From positions 88,258,007-88,322,006 of the forward strand of contig CM042027.1 of the NCBI GenBank assembly GCA_023525975.1: 64,000 bases of DNA. The letters are read 5' to 3'. The position numbers were made by a program, and so were the translations under genes. The notes below the pieces were generated by a model. The model ran no database searches, was not told the origin of the DNA, and saw only the letters and a program-made list of their open reading frames with translations. Below are positions 10,611 to 22,215 of this stretch, in pieces (positions within the stretch are counted from its first letter, which is position 1; each line of letters begins with the position of its first letter). This stretch comes from Smallanthus sonchifolius. Lineage: Eukaryota; Streptophyta; Magnoliopsida; Asterales; Asteraceae.

Positions 10611-12882
10611 TGAAACGCCCCAAAACGGGTACATCTCATAGTTGGCACACAACATAACAAACATAGTTCTTAAACCGGAAATCAGAATCTTTTACAGCGG
10701 AAGTCTTTAATTCAAATCATTCATCAAACTAAAACATGAAATATTGTCTATAACATGAACTATCAGGATTGGAAATGTCAGTCTTCAATACCGCAGCCCG
10801 ATGTCCATGCTATCCAGCCCACATGGTTCTTTCACTTTTCTTTAGCTTTACCCTTTTTACCTGTCATGCATACTAAAAGTCAGCTAACGCTGGTGAGTTC
10901 TCTCTTTACTTTAAACTGTAAACTTTGTCTTTGGTAGCTTAGTTTTATTAAAATAAAATAAGCTTTACTTTCACTTTCTTTGAAATGAACTTTTAACTAT
11001 TACTTTAAAACTTTACAACGTTACAATTATAAATCTGTTACGTTACTATCTGTCATTAAAACTTTATCTTTAAGGAAACCCGTTAGGGTGTCCCACTGTA
11101 CTCTGTCTATCATTTCACTTATACTTGACAAGTGACTTTATCATACTTTAACTATCACATATGGATCGTGGTCCGAGGACCAGATCCCTATCTTGCTTAC
11201 ACCTCAGGGTAAGACTTTTACTTTAGCGCTGCCCACACCTCAGGGTAGGACTTTCTTTCTCGCTTGCACGTTAGTGCAAGACTCCTTTAGCATTGCTCAC
11301 ACCTCAGGGTGAGACTTTCTCGCTTACACCGAAGTGAAGACTCCTTTAGCATTGCTTACACCGAAGTGTAAGACTCCTTTAGCATTGCTTACACCGAAGT
11401 GTAAGACTCCTTTAGCATTGCTCACACTTCAGGGTGAGACTTCTACTTTAGCATGCCTGCAGGACTTTCTACTATGCAACTACTATGCAATGCAATTACA
11501 CTATTACACAAATAGAAATGCAATCACATAACTTTCATATAGACAAATAACACATATTAACACATAAGCATATAACATGGTATTTGTCACTGTCACTGTC
11601 ACTGTCGAGCTGTACCGAAGAACGGCTCCTTTATCGTTCTTTCTTTAGCTCATTGTTATCTTTCAAAAACTTGTTTAAAAGATAATACTATGCTCTTTGT
11701 TCTTTATCTTTCATTTTATAAAAATAACATTTTTATAAAATACTATACTTTGCCTTTCATTTTATAAAAATAACATTTTTATAAAATACTATACTTTGCC
11801 CTTTCATTTTATAAAAATAACATTTTTATAAAATACTATACTTTGCCTTTCATTTTATAAAAATAACATTTTTATAAAATACTATACCAGTATGCATGCC
11901 AGCCCAAAACCATTAGGAAAAAGGGCAATAAGAACTCACCAGATGAATCGTTTCTGTTTACACCTAGCCGGTTCCTGAATGTCACTATGGTCACCCACAA
12001 TCTGTATAATCAAGTCATAGGCGTAAGGCTGTGTTCCTAGGGGACACTTAGACATTACTAGGCTTGACTCAGATGTTTCGGGTCATGGTTTCATTATCGA
12101 AACTAGGTAGTTTCGAGTCCTGGCTCCTTATCGAAACTATGTAGTTTCGAGCCCTGGCTTCTTATCGAAACTAAGTAGTTTCGAGTCACTGCTTCTTATC
12201 GAAACTAAGTAGTTTCGAGTCACTGCTTCTTATCGAAACTAAGTAGTTTCGAGTCGTATGACTTATATAAATTCTTAGTTAAGGTCTTGGGTCTATATTG
12301 AAACTATGGTAGTTTCGATGGGTCTGCCCCTGTCGAAACTAGGTAGTTTCGATAGATGCGTCCATATCGAAACTAGTAGTTTCGACTGTGCAGTCTTCTT
12401 CCCCAAACAGAACCCTAGATCTGGTCCCTTTGTTCTAATCGATCAAGCTTTGAACTTTTTACGTTCGAAATGTTCCATTTTCCCCCATGAACCCAAACCC
12501 GTGGTTTGTTTCCAGTTTCACACGTAAAAATCTAAACCTTTACTCGATTATTAACCCGAAACCCGAAAGTTACAAAAACTCAGATTTAGGCATAATAATT
12601 ACCTGTTACAGCTTCCTTCTCGTTTCTTTATGCTCCAGAGATGTTGAGCAACAATCCTCGAGACTTTGAGCTTGATCCCGAGCTTTCTCTCTCTAGACCC
12701 AAACTCTCACTCTCTCTTTCTCTCACTAGAAACTTGCGTGACAAGTGTGGTGAATGAGGGAGAGGCTGATGGCTGCTGCTATGAAGGCTCCCTGTCATTT
12801 TTCGGGCCCATGGGCCGGCCCCTAGCCAAGCCCACCTTCCTTTTTCTTTTATTTGGGTTTTTATTTATTTTGGGATGTTACA
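10611..12882 (-). repeat. Tekay-type LTR 2 (shared between the two units)
   Basis: 2272 bp. It serves as 5' LTR of the intact unit on its left (PBS at 10595-10607) and as 3' LTR of the truncated unit on its right (the PPT sequence resumes at 12883). It carries the same hairpin arrays as LTR 1, shifted by 7357 bases; the palindrome array is at 12098-12384. I saw no difference from LTR 1 by eye. Confidence 0.92.
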
Positions 12883-15316
12883 AGTCTACCCCTCTTACGA
12901 AAGGTTTCGTCCTCGAAACCTGTTATAAGTCAAACAGGTGCGGGTACGACTCTTTCATTTCTGTCTCGGTTTCCCATGTAGCTTCCGACCCTTTACGATG
13001 CTTCCATTGTACTTTGACTAACTGTATCGCTTTATTCCGTAACCGCTTTTCTTTCCTGTCTAGTATGGCGACGGGTTCCTCGATGTAATTGAGGCTATTA
13101 TCTATCTCGATGTCGTCAAGTGTCACGTGTGCCGATTCGTCGGCCAGGCACTTGCGCAAGTGCGACACGTGGAAGGTTGGGTGAATTCCACTCAGCTCAT
13201 CAGGTAATTCTAACCGGTAAGCGACTTCACCAACCCGTGCTAGTATTTTGAAAGGCCCGACGAATCTTGGGCTTAACTTCCCTCTCTTTCTGAATCGAAT
13301 GATCCCCTTCCAGGGAGATACTTTCAATAGTACTTGATCCCCGACCTTGAATTCGATTGGTCTTCGCCTTTTATCCGCGTAGGACTTTTGACGGTCCTGT
13401 GCAGCTTTCATTCTGGCCTTGATCTGGTCAATCTTTTTAGAGGTTGTTGTGACTACCTCTAAACTCCCCAACTCTTTCTGTCCTACCTCGCCCCAACAGA
13501 CCGGGGTTCGACATCTTCTACCATACAACATTTCGTAAGGCGGCATACCAATAGTGGTGTGGTGGCTGTTGTTGTAGGAGAACTCTGCCAATGGTAGGTG
13601 ACTATCCCAACTGCCACCAAAGTCTATAATGCATGCGCGGAGCATATCCTCTAACGTCTGGATGGTCCTTTCTGATTGACCATCCGTCTGTGGATGATAA
13701 GCCGTGCTGATGTTCAGTCTTGTACCCATTGACTCGTGAAATCTTTTCCAGAACCTCGATGTAAATCGGGTGTCCCGGTCAGATACAATTGATAACGGTA
13801 CGCCATGTCGAGAGACAATTTCATTGATAAATACTTCTGCCAACTTCTCAGATGAATACGTTTCGCGAATTGGCAAGAAATGTGCACTCTTTGTCAGACG
13901 ATCCACTATAACCCAAATCGTATCATGGCCTTTTGCTGTGCGGGGCAGCTTTGTAATAAAGTCCATGGTGATACGCTCCCACTTCCATTCGGGTATTTCC
14001 AGAGGTTGGATCTTCCCGTACGGTTTCTGATGCTCTGCTTTAACTTGTGAGCAAGTCAGACACTTGCTTACATATCCGGTCACATCATTCTTCATGTTAG
14101 GCCACCAATACTCTTTCTTCAAATCCTGGTACATTTTCGTGGTTCCTGGGTGGATGGAATATCGAGACTTATGGGCCTCGTCAAGTACTTTGGCCCTAAG
14201 CTCTCCGCCCTTCGGTACCCACATGCGACCACACCTGGTCCTCACTCCATGAGTGTTTAACTCTAACTTTGTCTGTTGACCGACCATTCTTTCTTTCTTT
14301 ATGTTCTCTTCCTTTAGTGCTTCCTTCTGTGCTGCTTCTAGCTCTGTCATAAAATCTGGGGTTATCACTAACTGGTACGCTTTTACCCTAATAGGAGAAT
14401 GATTCTCCTTACGACTTAGGGCATCAGCGACCACATTCGCCTTTCCCGGGTGGTATAGGATCTCACAGTCATAGTCTTTCAGCAATTCTAACCACCGCCT
14501 TTGCCGCATATTCAGGTCTTTCTGTTCGAAGAAATACTTCAAGCTCTTGTGATCCGAATAAATCGTGCATTTCACCCCGTAGAGGTAATGCCTCCAAATC
14601 TTTAACGCAAAAACAACTGCCGCGAGCTCCAAATCGTGAGTCGGGTAGTTAATTTCGTGGATCTTTAGCTGTCGTGACGCATACGCGATCACCTTTCCCC
14701 TCTGCATCAAAACACACCCTAACCCTTGTCCCGATGCGTCAGAATATACCACCAGGTCCTCGTTACCGTCGGGTAGTGCTAACACTGGGGCTTGGGTCAA
14801 CTTCTTCTTTAACTCTTCAAATGCTTTGGACTGAGCCTGACCCCATTCGTACTTTACTTCTTTACGTGTCAACTTTGTCAGTGGCGAAGCTATTCTCGAG
14901 AAGTCCTGAATGAACCTTCGATAGTAACCTGCCAATCCCAGAAAACTCCGAATCTCGGTTGGCGTCTTCGGGGTTTCCCATTCCTGTACTGCCTCTATCT
15001 TAGCCGGGTCAACCATAATGCCGTCTGCGTTGATAACGTGACCTAAGAATTGGACTTCCTTAAGCCAGAACGCGCATTTGGAGAACTTGGCATACAACTT
15101 TTCTTTTTGTAGCGTCTCTAGTACTTCTCGAAGATGACAAGCATGATCACCTTCACTTTTCGAATAAATGAGTATGTCGTCTATAAACACTATCACCGAC
15201 CTATCTAGCATCGGTCTACACACCTGGTTCATCATACTCATGAATGCTGCCGGAGCGTTCGTCAAGCCGAAAGACATCACGCGAAACTCGTAATGCCCAT
15301 AACGCGTGCGAAACGC
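12883..15316 (-). pseudogene. 3' part of a second gag-pol copy, truncated in RT
   Basis: This repeats 5526-7959 and so keeps the last half of pol: the end of reverse transcriptase including the FIDD catalytic site, RNase H, integrase and chromodomain. Gag, protease and the front of RT are missing. The frame is open from the junction at 15316 to the stop at 12923. One difference is visible from the intact copy: A versus G on the coding strand at 13743 (6386 in the first copy), changing Lys 1257 to Arg. At 15315-15316 pol joins an LTR tail with a shared GC dinucleotide, a microhomology junction typical of illegitimate recombination. With no start codon or gag it cannot act alone. Confidence 0.9.
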
Positions 15317-15383
15317 CGGCCCCTAGCCAAGCCCACCTTCCTTTTTCTTTTATTTGGGTTTTTATTTATTTTGGGATGTTACA
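15315..15383 (-). repeat. LTR 3 stub
   Basis: This equals the last 69 bases of LTR 1 (5457-5525), ending GATGTTACA and followed by the AAAAG duplication. About 2.2 kb of this LTR has been lost together with the front of the second internal region. Confidence 0.9.
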
Positions 15384-15388
15384 AAAAG

Positions 15389-15913
15389 CTTTGAGAGAGA
15401 AATTTCGAGATTGGTAATATGAAACTGAGGCGTTTGAATAATTTGGAAAGCGATAATACGTTTGTTAAGGGAAAAGAAACGGATGGATGTTACGGACTCG
15501 AACGATCAGGTAATTAAAGTTGCAGTTACTTTTCAGCTGTTTCACAGGCGCGACCGTTCTTAAATATGGCACGACCGTGCTTAGGCACCGGGCGCGATCG
15601 TTCCAGGACCAGTCGCGCGATCGTGCCGAGGCACTTGGCACGACCGTGCCAGGACGAAGCACGATCGTGCTAATTAGGGTTTCTTGATAAATTTTCAACT
15701 TTAGTCCTTGACTTTTTCAGGTTTGATTAGTTTGAAATAAATAGTTACTTGTATAGCGTTTAAGTGTATATAATCGAGCAAAACTTGTAAATTTGTATTG
15801 AATCATTGCATTTAGTTTACGGTAAACAAAATAACAAGGCAGTGCACGAGTATTGAATTTGAAATTGCATTACATTGAATTGAAATATGAATACTAAATT
15901 CAGAGATGTTACA
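15389..15913 (-). mobile_element. Solo LTR, right part
   Basis: This continues the solo LTR that starts at 1287, separated from it by the Tekay-type insert and its AAAAG duplication (3249-3253 and 15384-15388). It carries more palindromic GC-rich units of the GGCACGAYCGTGCC type at 15548-15672, like those at 2543-2800. The last bases, GATGTTACA, are followed by the ACACG duplication at 15914-15918. Confidence 0.8.
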
Positions 15914-15918
15914 ACACG

Positions 15919-16137
15919 TAAACAAAATACAACATAATTTTACAATAAGGCTCTAAGTATTTGTCGATGTGTGCACACAACCGTATATAAATTTTATCTG
16001 ACATGAATCGTCATATATAATTCGCCATAGATCATGCGGCGACGATGATCAGGTACGTGTTCTTCAGGAGGAATGGTTCGAAGGAAGAGGGGAAGACTGA
16101 GAAGCATAGCTTTTTGTAAGGCGACACTGTTTATGAT
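15919..16137. other. Intergenic DNA, no clear feature
   Basis: Sequence right of the solo LTR. A few short plus-strand stretches look codon-like (about 16030-16110) but are broken by stops. They may belong to the same relic as the exon-like fragment at 16138-16260. Confidence 0.3.
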
Positions 16138-16260
16138 ATGGAGGTTGTCACACGAAAGCTTTGCAACGATGTTCTGGATTTGCAGAAACAAGTTGAAGAT
16201 CTAAAGAAGTCGGTTTCACACCTTGAGGAACGTCTGAACGATGAGCAGCGGAGGATCTGA
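16138..16260 (+). pseudogene. Exon-like fragment with coiled-coil sequence
   Basis: 41 codons from ATG at 16138 to TGA at 16258-16260. The peptide is Leu/Glu/Lys/Gln-rich, with hydrophobic residues spaced as in coiled coils (VLDLQKQVEDLKKSV, then LEERL), and it ends in a basic tail. A stop lies just upstream in frame, so either an intron precedes it or it is a truncated remnant. Sequence after 16260 to about 16880 shows no further coding signal. The parent gene is not recognised. Confidence 0.35.
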
Positions 16261-16872
16261 AATACAGGTGAAATTGATTTTCCTTTCTTAGAACAAATTG
16301 TCTGTCATGAAGCATGTATTCTGAATGCTTATAATCATAATGATCCAAAACTTCAAACATATACTAATACTTCACAATTTTTATGACACCAAAGTCTGAG
16401 TTGACTTTTTGATCAAAGTTAACTTGGCACTAATATTCAGAATCCGAAAACGAGTTCAAAGGAAGAAACACATGGAATGAGTTCCACATATTTCTACCTT
16501 GGGATATATGGTGTTATTCGCAAAATCTAGTTATCGAGTTGCTTATAGAAATAAACACTAGGACACATGAACTACTTTGAGAAGTAGTTGTAGACATGTG
16601 TATTGACCTATGAAAGTGTTGATCACTGTAATTGATAAAAATTTAGGTCAGATCGGTTAACGAACCAAGCCTCAAACTAAATGAGCAATTATTTTGAAAG
16701 AGTTCCTATGTGTATATGTGCACATAGTAAGTATACGAGACGTAGCGGAAGGAAACTTGGAAGAGCCCAAAGTTTGCCTTGGAACATTTCACTATATTGT
16801 TTGGAATTCAAGTGTTTTGTCCTTTCCTTGTAAAACAATGGATTTGGGACCACGATACGTTCATTTCGTAAC
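16261..16872. other. Intergenic DNA, possibly old retrotransposon interior
   Basis: No open frame with recognisable domains. It lies immediately upstream (plus sense) of a candidate polypurine tract and LTR start at 16873-16888, so part of it may be the decayed 3' interior of a copia-like element. Confidence 0.25.
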
Positions 16873-17165
16873 CAATAAGGGGGTGGATTGTAATATCCCA
16901 CATTGGTGGACAATATCCACCCCCTTATAAGGAAGACTTCATTCTCCCCTAAATCAATATGGTATATTACACCGGCACATAATTAAAATGTTTTGATCGG
17001 TATTTGTACTAAGAGATAGATTATCTATTCTTAGTCTAGATTACAAGATAATACTAATAATTTAAACTACTCTAATCTAACTAACATTCTGCAACTTTGT
17101 CGTCAAGTATGTTATTCTTTAGTGTTTATCTTCATAAGGATCAGTTGTTCTCAGGAACATAAGAT
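16873..17165 (+). mobile_element. Possible copia-like 3' LTR with polypurine tract
   Basis: AAGGGGGTGGAT at about 16877-16888 is followed by TGTAATATCCCACATTGG, a start I know from copia-type LTRs. The purine tract and AATATCCACCCCCTT at about 16911-16925 also form an inverted repeat around the LTR start. I could not locate the other end or a target-site duplication. Confidence 0.35.
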
Positions 17166-17172
17166 AATTTGA

Positions 17173-17180
17173 TCGAACTC

Positions 17181-17219
<39 letters not shown>

Positions 17220-17420
17220 GTATGTTTTTTTGAGAACCAACAATATGTTAAGAACCGTGAGAACCGCGTTAATTCTTGCTCTAATTATAATATAAATTGA
17301 CTAGAATTCATGTACATTTCAATATGTTTAAGGTTTGGTTTTAAAATACCTCAAATTTATAGTCATTTTTTTAAATGCATATATGCACAAATGAATGCAT
17401 ATATGCATATTTTTATACTT
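17173..17420 (+). mobile_element. TA microsatellite with one end of a TA-inserted MITE
   Basis: A (TA)n tract at about 17185-17215 is followed by GGGGTATGTTTTTTTGAGAA and then repeats of AAGAACC/GAGAACC. The junction TATATAGGGG resembles those of the MITEs at 49979 and 50876, although the body differs. No matching inverted end was found, so this is probably truncated. To about 17490 the DNA is AT-rich. Confidence 0.35.
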
Positions 17421-17699
17421 TTCTTAAAGAAATTCAAGAGAGAGAATATAAACTCAAACTAAGAGTGGGAAGAGATAAATAAAACATACTTACCAGATGA
17501 CCCCAAATATTTGGTCAACAAAGAAATTATCCACCAAGCACGTGTATATACTACCACATAAAAGGTTTGTAAATATGGGATCATTTAATAAAAAGAAAGT
17601 AGGCTATCGGTCACCTCACGGACTTAGAAGAAGAGGTAACAGAATTCATACATTTGGAGGAGGTAAACTCACTTCCTCCCTCTATGGATTTATATATAT

Positions 17700-18890
17700 A
17701 ATTTTTCTACACAAAATAGATTGTTCGTGGCGCATGTGAGTGGTCCTCAAGCAGTGCCTCAGTTAAATCCACCTTATCCACCATCTAGTCAAAGGTGATA
17801 CAGGGACTCGTAGGTTTTATGAAAGGCCCATATACACCCTCACGATAAAGATAGAGGAAAAAGATGGCTTGGGTGCTTCATGGCAAAAGTAAGAAACCCA
17901 AAAATATCTAAACCAAGAGACATCAAAACAATGGTCCATCCAGGACAAAAACATAGATCGAGGTTGTGTAGGCCAAGCGTTACTCAATCTACACAAGTCA
18001 TCACGTCGCGAAAAAATGTTGTAATAGTGGCGAGGCAACTAGACAACAATAATAAATTGTCCGAGGAACTTAGCATTACATCCCCACACGGCACTCGACG
18101 ATAGACTTAGGAGTCTAAGATGATGCGACTTGCATTGCATAAACTAGGGGGACTCGTAAGGCTATCCCCCATCAACGGTTCAACTGCGAGGCCCAAAAGA
18201 TGAAAACAAAAACATAACTAGAGGTTGACATAGCATGGACAGGTTGAGTCCTTTATCCTTATCATAAATAACAAGCACAAAGGACTCGGGGGACTTGTAG
18301 GAGCTACCCCCTGATTAAGGACTTGAAAAGACTACCCCCGATTAATGAACCAATGGTGAAGCCCAAATAGCAGGAACAGGCCCACGGTGGACAGGCCCGT
18401 TCGGGAAGGGCCCATTAGGGGAAAGGCCCAACACCCCATCTTCATAAATTGGGACACCCCCTTCTTCACTCAACAGGTTCTTCCCTTCACCCCGCTTCCC
18501 CTTCTCTCTGATACACATATAAACTTGCATATGCTTAATGATCTTGGATGAGATACTGACTTGAGCGTCGGAGTGCCCTCGGGGGGCAACCCCCCGGGCC
18601 CTCTAACGAGCATTTCCTGTGGATGCAGCTCTGATCAAGACCCAAAAGGAAGACGGAGCTGACAACTTATGGTCATGAAGGAGCCCTTCGGGGTCCCCTG
18701 TGACGGGACTAGTGGTGAAACGTGACGTAGGTACTTTTCCCGGGATACTAGAAACGAGCAACCTCTATCCTTGAAACCTCGGTGAGGATACGGGATGCTA
18801 CAGTGATTATTGCCTGGTTCTTTCAACTTTTGTGCGGTTCTGGTCTTCGACTGTTCCCGCTTTCTGATTTGGTGAGCAGCGTTCGCAGAG
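17700..18890 (+). mobile_element. LTR fragment of a Tat/Retand-like gypsy element
   Basis: Repeated phrases such as GGACTCGGGGGACTTGTAGG and CTACCCCC, a TATA-like CATAAATT near 18445, and a GC-rich downstream part with ACTGACTTGAGCGTCGGAGT (about 18556-18575) match what I know of LTRs from the Tat/Retand group. The implied orientation is plus. Ends and target-site duplication were not found. Short ORFs here have no domain support. Confidence 0.45.
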
Positions 18891-19260
18891 GGTGCTTGGG
18901 ATTGCTTATTTAACTGTAAAATATTTTTTTTGTCGAAAGTGTGGTTATTGACTTAAAAATGAGTTTTTAGAATATTGTTTGAATTTGTTTTTGTGGTGAG
19001 AAAAACCAATAAATTAATAAATTGTTTTTTTAAAAAGTGTTTGGTTTAACTTATATTTATTGTAGGGTAAAGAGTGAGTAGATTGATAATTTTATGTTTA
19101 AAAAATTATAAAAAGTTTTAAAAAGCCAAGATTAAATTTATTAAAAAGCCAAAATAAAATCAATGTCAAATATTTTTTTGATTTATTGACTTTTTAAAAA
19201 AACTAATATCAATAAGTTATTTTTAAACTCTATCCCAAACACACTGCAATTCTCAATCAT
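18891..19260. other. AT-rich intergenic DNA
   Basis: T- and A-rich stretches without coding signal. GTGTTTGG near 19037 and CCAAACAC near 19234 could be decayed inverted ends of a MITE, but no duplication supports this. Confidence 0.25.
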
Positions 19261-19267
19261 CAAAATT

Positions 19268-19507
19268 AATTTGCAAGTTATTAATTTTTTACCCTGTGTT
19301 CTCCCTCACAGTCTCGACCGGCATCTAGGGTTTCTTCATCCATTGTATCAGCAGGAATTGGTTGATGATACGCCAAATATACGCCTCTTCTTCGATCAAT
19401 TTCAAAAGCGCACTTTTGTTCCAAGGATTAGGTTTCCAGTCGGCCTTCGCTTCTCGACCCGTCGGCAACCGGCTTCTCACTGGGCAGTTGTAACTCATGA
19501 TCCGTAA
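19268..19507 (+). pseudogene. Orphan first exon with splice donor (copy A flank)
   Basis: The sequence has the look of a plant 5' leader: CTAGGGTTTCTTCATCC near 19326, then an ATG at about 19497 only a few bases before GTAAGTTTC, a strong splice-donor sequence. A diverged copy lies at 49330-49550 and keeps the leader, the ATG and the donor. Both point towards the 3' end of a minus-strand membrane-protein gene copy. The downstream exons are not seen, so this is the detached front of another gene or a non-coding transcript convergent with the membrane gene. A frame open across 19271-19507 has no domain. Confidence 0.45.
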
Positions 19508-19874
19508 GTTTCAACTTTTAAGCTTGAAAATGTCTATAATTGACTACTGTTTCTCGTTACATTGCCACTGTGATTGATTGATTCATGTTTATTGTTTGAT
19601 TTTAAGTAATTGAACATTTAGCAAACACATTACATTTATAAATGTAGCTGTTTATTTCACATTACATTTAGCTAAAGCTTGGCTTAGAAAATTGTTTATT
19701 TCATTTGTAGTTCTAGTTGAAGCACAACTGATTGTTATTTCAAGCAAAGTATATACGAGACAGGGCCTATAACCTCATTGAACAATTTTTAGCAAACACA
19801 TTAGTTATTAAGATGCCTTATGATGGACAATCTGATTGCTGTTGAATTCTTCCGCATGCATCACCTTCGAGATA
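19508..19874. other. 3' flank of membrane-gene copy A
   Basis: This matches the flanks of copies C (49555-49850 and 52380-52490) and E (62060-62540) in patches, including a TTATGATGGACARTC motif near 19815. It holds an uninterrupted AGCAAACACA/TTAG sequence (about 19791-19804), the empty site for the Helitron inserted at 51581-52272. Confidence 0.6.
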
Positions 19875-22034
19875 TTAAGGGATTGATTGCTTCAAATAAA
19901 GACACCACTCATCAACATATGCCATCTTATCAGGGTCCATGCGTGGTAGTTTACATGTCTCTAGGTTTTCTATTATCTTTGTAGTCTTACCAAGAAGCTT
20001 GGCTGCAGCCTTGACACTTTCCTCTCTTTTCTCTATCACGCTTTCATTACATTTGACTGTTATGACCCGTGGTAAGTTAGTGAAGCAAGCAGAAAATATG
20101 TCTGCAATCATGCCGTTTAAAAGGGCGAACAACTATTTTTTGGTAATTGGTTCTATGTTGATTTCGTCTCTAAGCAAGATTGTTTCTGCAATTTGGTACA
20201 TTGAATTGGCAGCTATCAACTCCTTAGGAGCGTTTTCCATCGTTTCTTCACTGATTCCTGCATTGATTTCTCTCACAATTTCCTTAGCTCTATCAGAAAA
20301 CCAATTAAGAATCTCTGTTGCTTCCTTCCCGCTAAAAGCATCTTTTTCTATAGCCTTGTCCAACCACTTGCATTTGTGTTCGACCTCATTCCACAAGATT
20401 ATAGTAGCCTTTCGAACGTTCACATATTCATTTTCACAATTGAGGGTTTCTTCCACCGATGTGTATATGTAAGACCTTCACCAACACTTCTTAACAAGCT
20501 CTTAGTTGTGTCCTTACAGATATTTGGGAGAGCGACCGCGATGCATGTTAAGGTTACTATTGGTAAGCTCCAACTATTAACAAGTTCAACAGAAAGCAGA
20601 GATTGAACATCGGTGTCAAAGTTCTCCACTCCTTTGAATCCAGTAGATTTCTCAAGAAGCTCTAAAAGATCCTTGTTTTGTTCCTTCTCGGCCTTTAAGA
20701 TAAAGGAATCCATCAAGTTTGATATGCACGCCAGTGTTCTCTCAGCAAGCTCTACCTCATCGTGAATTTGTAAAATGTAAGTGCTAAGGTCTTCGTCTAT
20801 ATCGTCAGTTCCAGAGACAACGGGTGGAGTAACCCACTTTGTCTTCAGTGACTTCCAACAATATAAACAGTAGACAACAAATATTGGAATGACTGTCAGG
20901 ATAAGTGATATCACTTTGCACAAAATGACAATTACCTTTTGAAGTCTAGTACAAAGGCTTATAATGACACTTTTTGAATTATAGACGAGAGTTCTTGATC
21001 TATTGCTTGATAGAAAGCGTATAGGACTTTGTTTCCACTCGTATAACTTTTGGGTCCAATACTTTTCTACTTTAAAAACCATCAAATGAGTCATGTTCCA
21101 TTTGGTGACCAACTTGAAGCTCAAAACCGAAAAGCATCTAAACATCAGAGCAATAGCACCCACCAAGATTCCAATGAATTATGTTATAACAATGAAAAGT
21201 GTTGACCGCTTGTACACTGATGATATATATATATGTTCTCTAAGTGGAACATTGGACATCATAAGTGAGTTTTGGAGTACTACAAATACACAAATTACTC
21301 CAGAAGTAGTGGATAATGGATTGCTAGCCATCACAAATTGAGGGCTACCTGTTTCTGCCATGATCCAATATCTTCTCACATGTTGCCTTAGTTTCTCAGC
21401 TATAGATATTTGGGCATGTTGTAGATTTTGAACAGTTCTAGAAGTTTTGTTTTTGGTTTGATACTTGACTTCTAAAATTTCTTTAGAGGTTGGAATCGTT
21501 AGGGATGAAGAAATCAGTATTATTAGTAACAACAGGTTCATAGCCGTATAGATGCGTGCGGTAATAACAGTCAAAAATGAAAAAATTGACACCTGAACCA
21601 TAGATACTGATACGCTTGATAACACCCATATTTATCATGGTGATGACAAGAATGGACAAACCTATGATATTTGCAAGCAGTGTCTTGTTGTCCATGGCCG
21701 CCAAAGAAGGCATAAGGTTAGCTATCATTGTGCACATGAAAGCCAAACTTTCAAGTTTGGCTGTTTGGTCGATCTGATTTGGCATGTCACCACTTAGACC
21801 CATAGGCAGTTTCATGGTGATTGTTATCACTGTAATAGATGCAGCATTGAGAGTAAAATATTTACATGGAAACCATAATTTTTTATTCAGGAAACCATGC
21901 AACAAATCCGCAACCATGGCAAGGAGGCAAAGTAATGAAGCTATTGCAACGTAGATCCCAATCCACACCATAGGTTCATCATACTTGTCTTGATCATCAT
22001 AATCCTAACCTGTTACAAAATCTAAAGTGCGCAT
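19875..22034 (-). pseudogene. Multi-pass membrane protein gene, copy A (broken)
   Basis: Homologous along its length to the intact copy B (25069-27366). Lesions: the N-terminal ATG at 22034 leads to a stop after nine codons; a small in-frame loss and a frameshift fall between membrane segments 4 and 5 (about 21620); an in-frame TAA near 21180 sits where B has Gln; another frameshift lies near 20456; and a TAG at about 20133 precedes the last 85 codons. The remaining pieces still read as hydrophobic segments and the C-terminal soluble part. No single product is possible. A TATA-like TATAAAGATA at about 22108-22117 remains upstream. Function unknown, as for B. Confidence 0.85.
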
Positions 22035-22202
22035 GTTTTAAATTTTCAGCCAGGTAATGTGTGTAATTTTGATGCCAATGGTTTAAAACATGTGGAGAAG
22101 ACAAGCATATCTTTATAACGAAGTGATAATTTATCAGAAATTGCCAAGTTGCAGACTCATTGCAACAATGTTGGATGTAGAATTTTGACATGTTCAATGT
22201 CT
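22035..22202. other. Upstream flank of copy A
   Basis: Aligns with upstream flanks of B, C and D, including the TATA-like position and the TAGAYTTTTGA...TTCAATG motif. It is interrupted on its left by the SINE at 22216-22429. Confidence 0.6.
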
Positions 22203-22215
22203 TGGAAGCATATAC

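Larger units (their letters stand above)
3254..15383 (-). mobile_element. Composite Tekay-type Ty3/gypsy chromovirus insertion
   Basis: A minus-strand LTR retrotransposon with the structure LTR (3254-5525), internal region (5526-10610), LTR (10611-12882), partial internal region (12883-15316), 68-bp LTR stub (to 15383). The outer ends are TG and CA, flanked by a perfect 5-bp duplication, AAAAG (3249-3253, 15384-15388), so the array descends from one integration. The gag-pol order (gag, protease, RT, RNase H, integrase, chromodomain) and the initiator-Met-type PBS fit the Tekay/Del clade of chromoviruses. The second unit matches the first at a constant offset of 7357 bases. Unequal exchange between LTRs followed by an internal deletion is the simplest inferred history. 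Confidence 0.92.
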
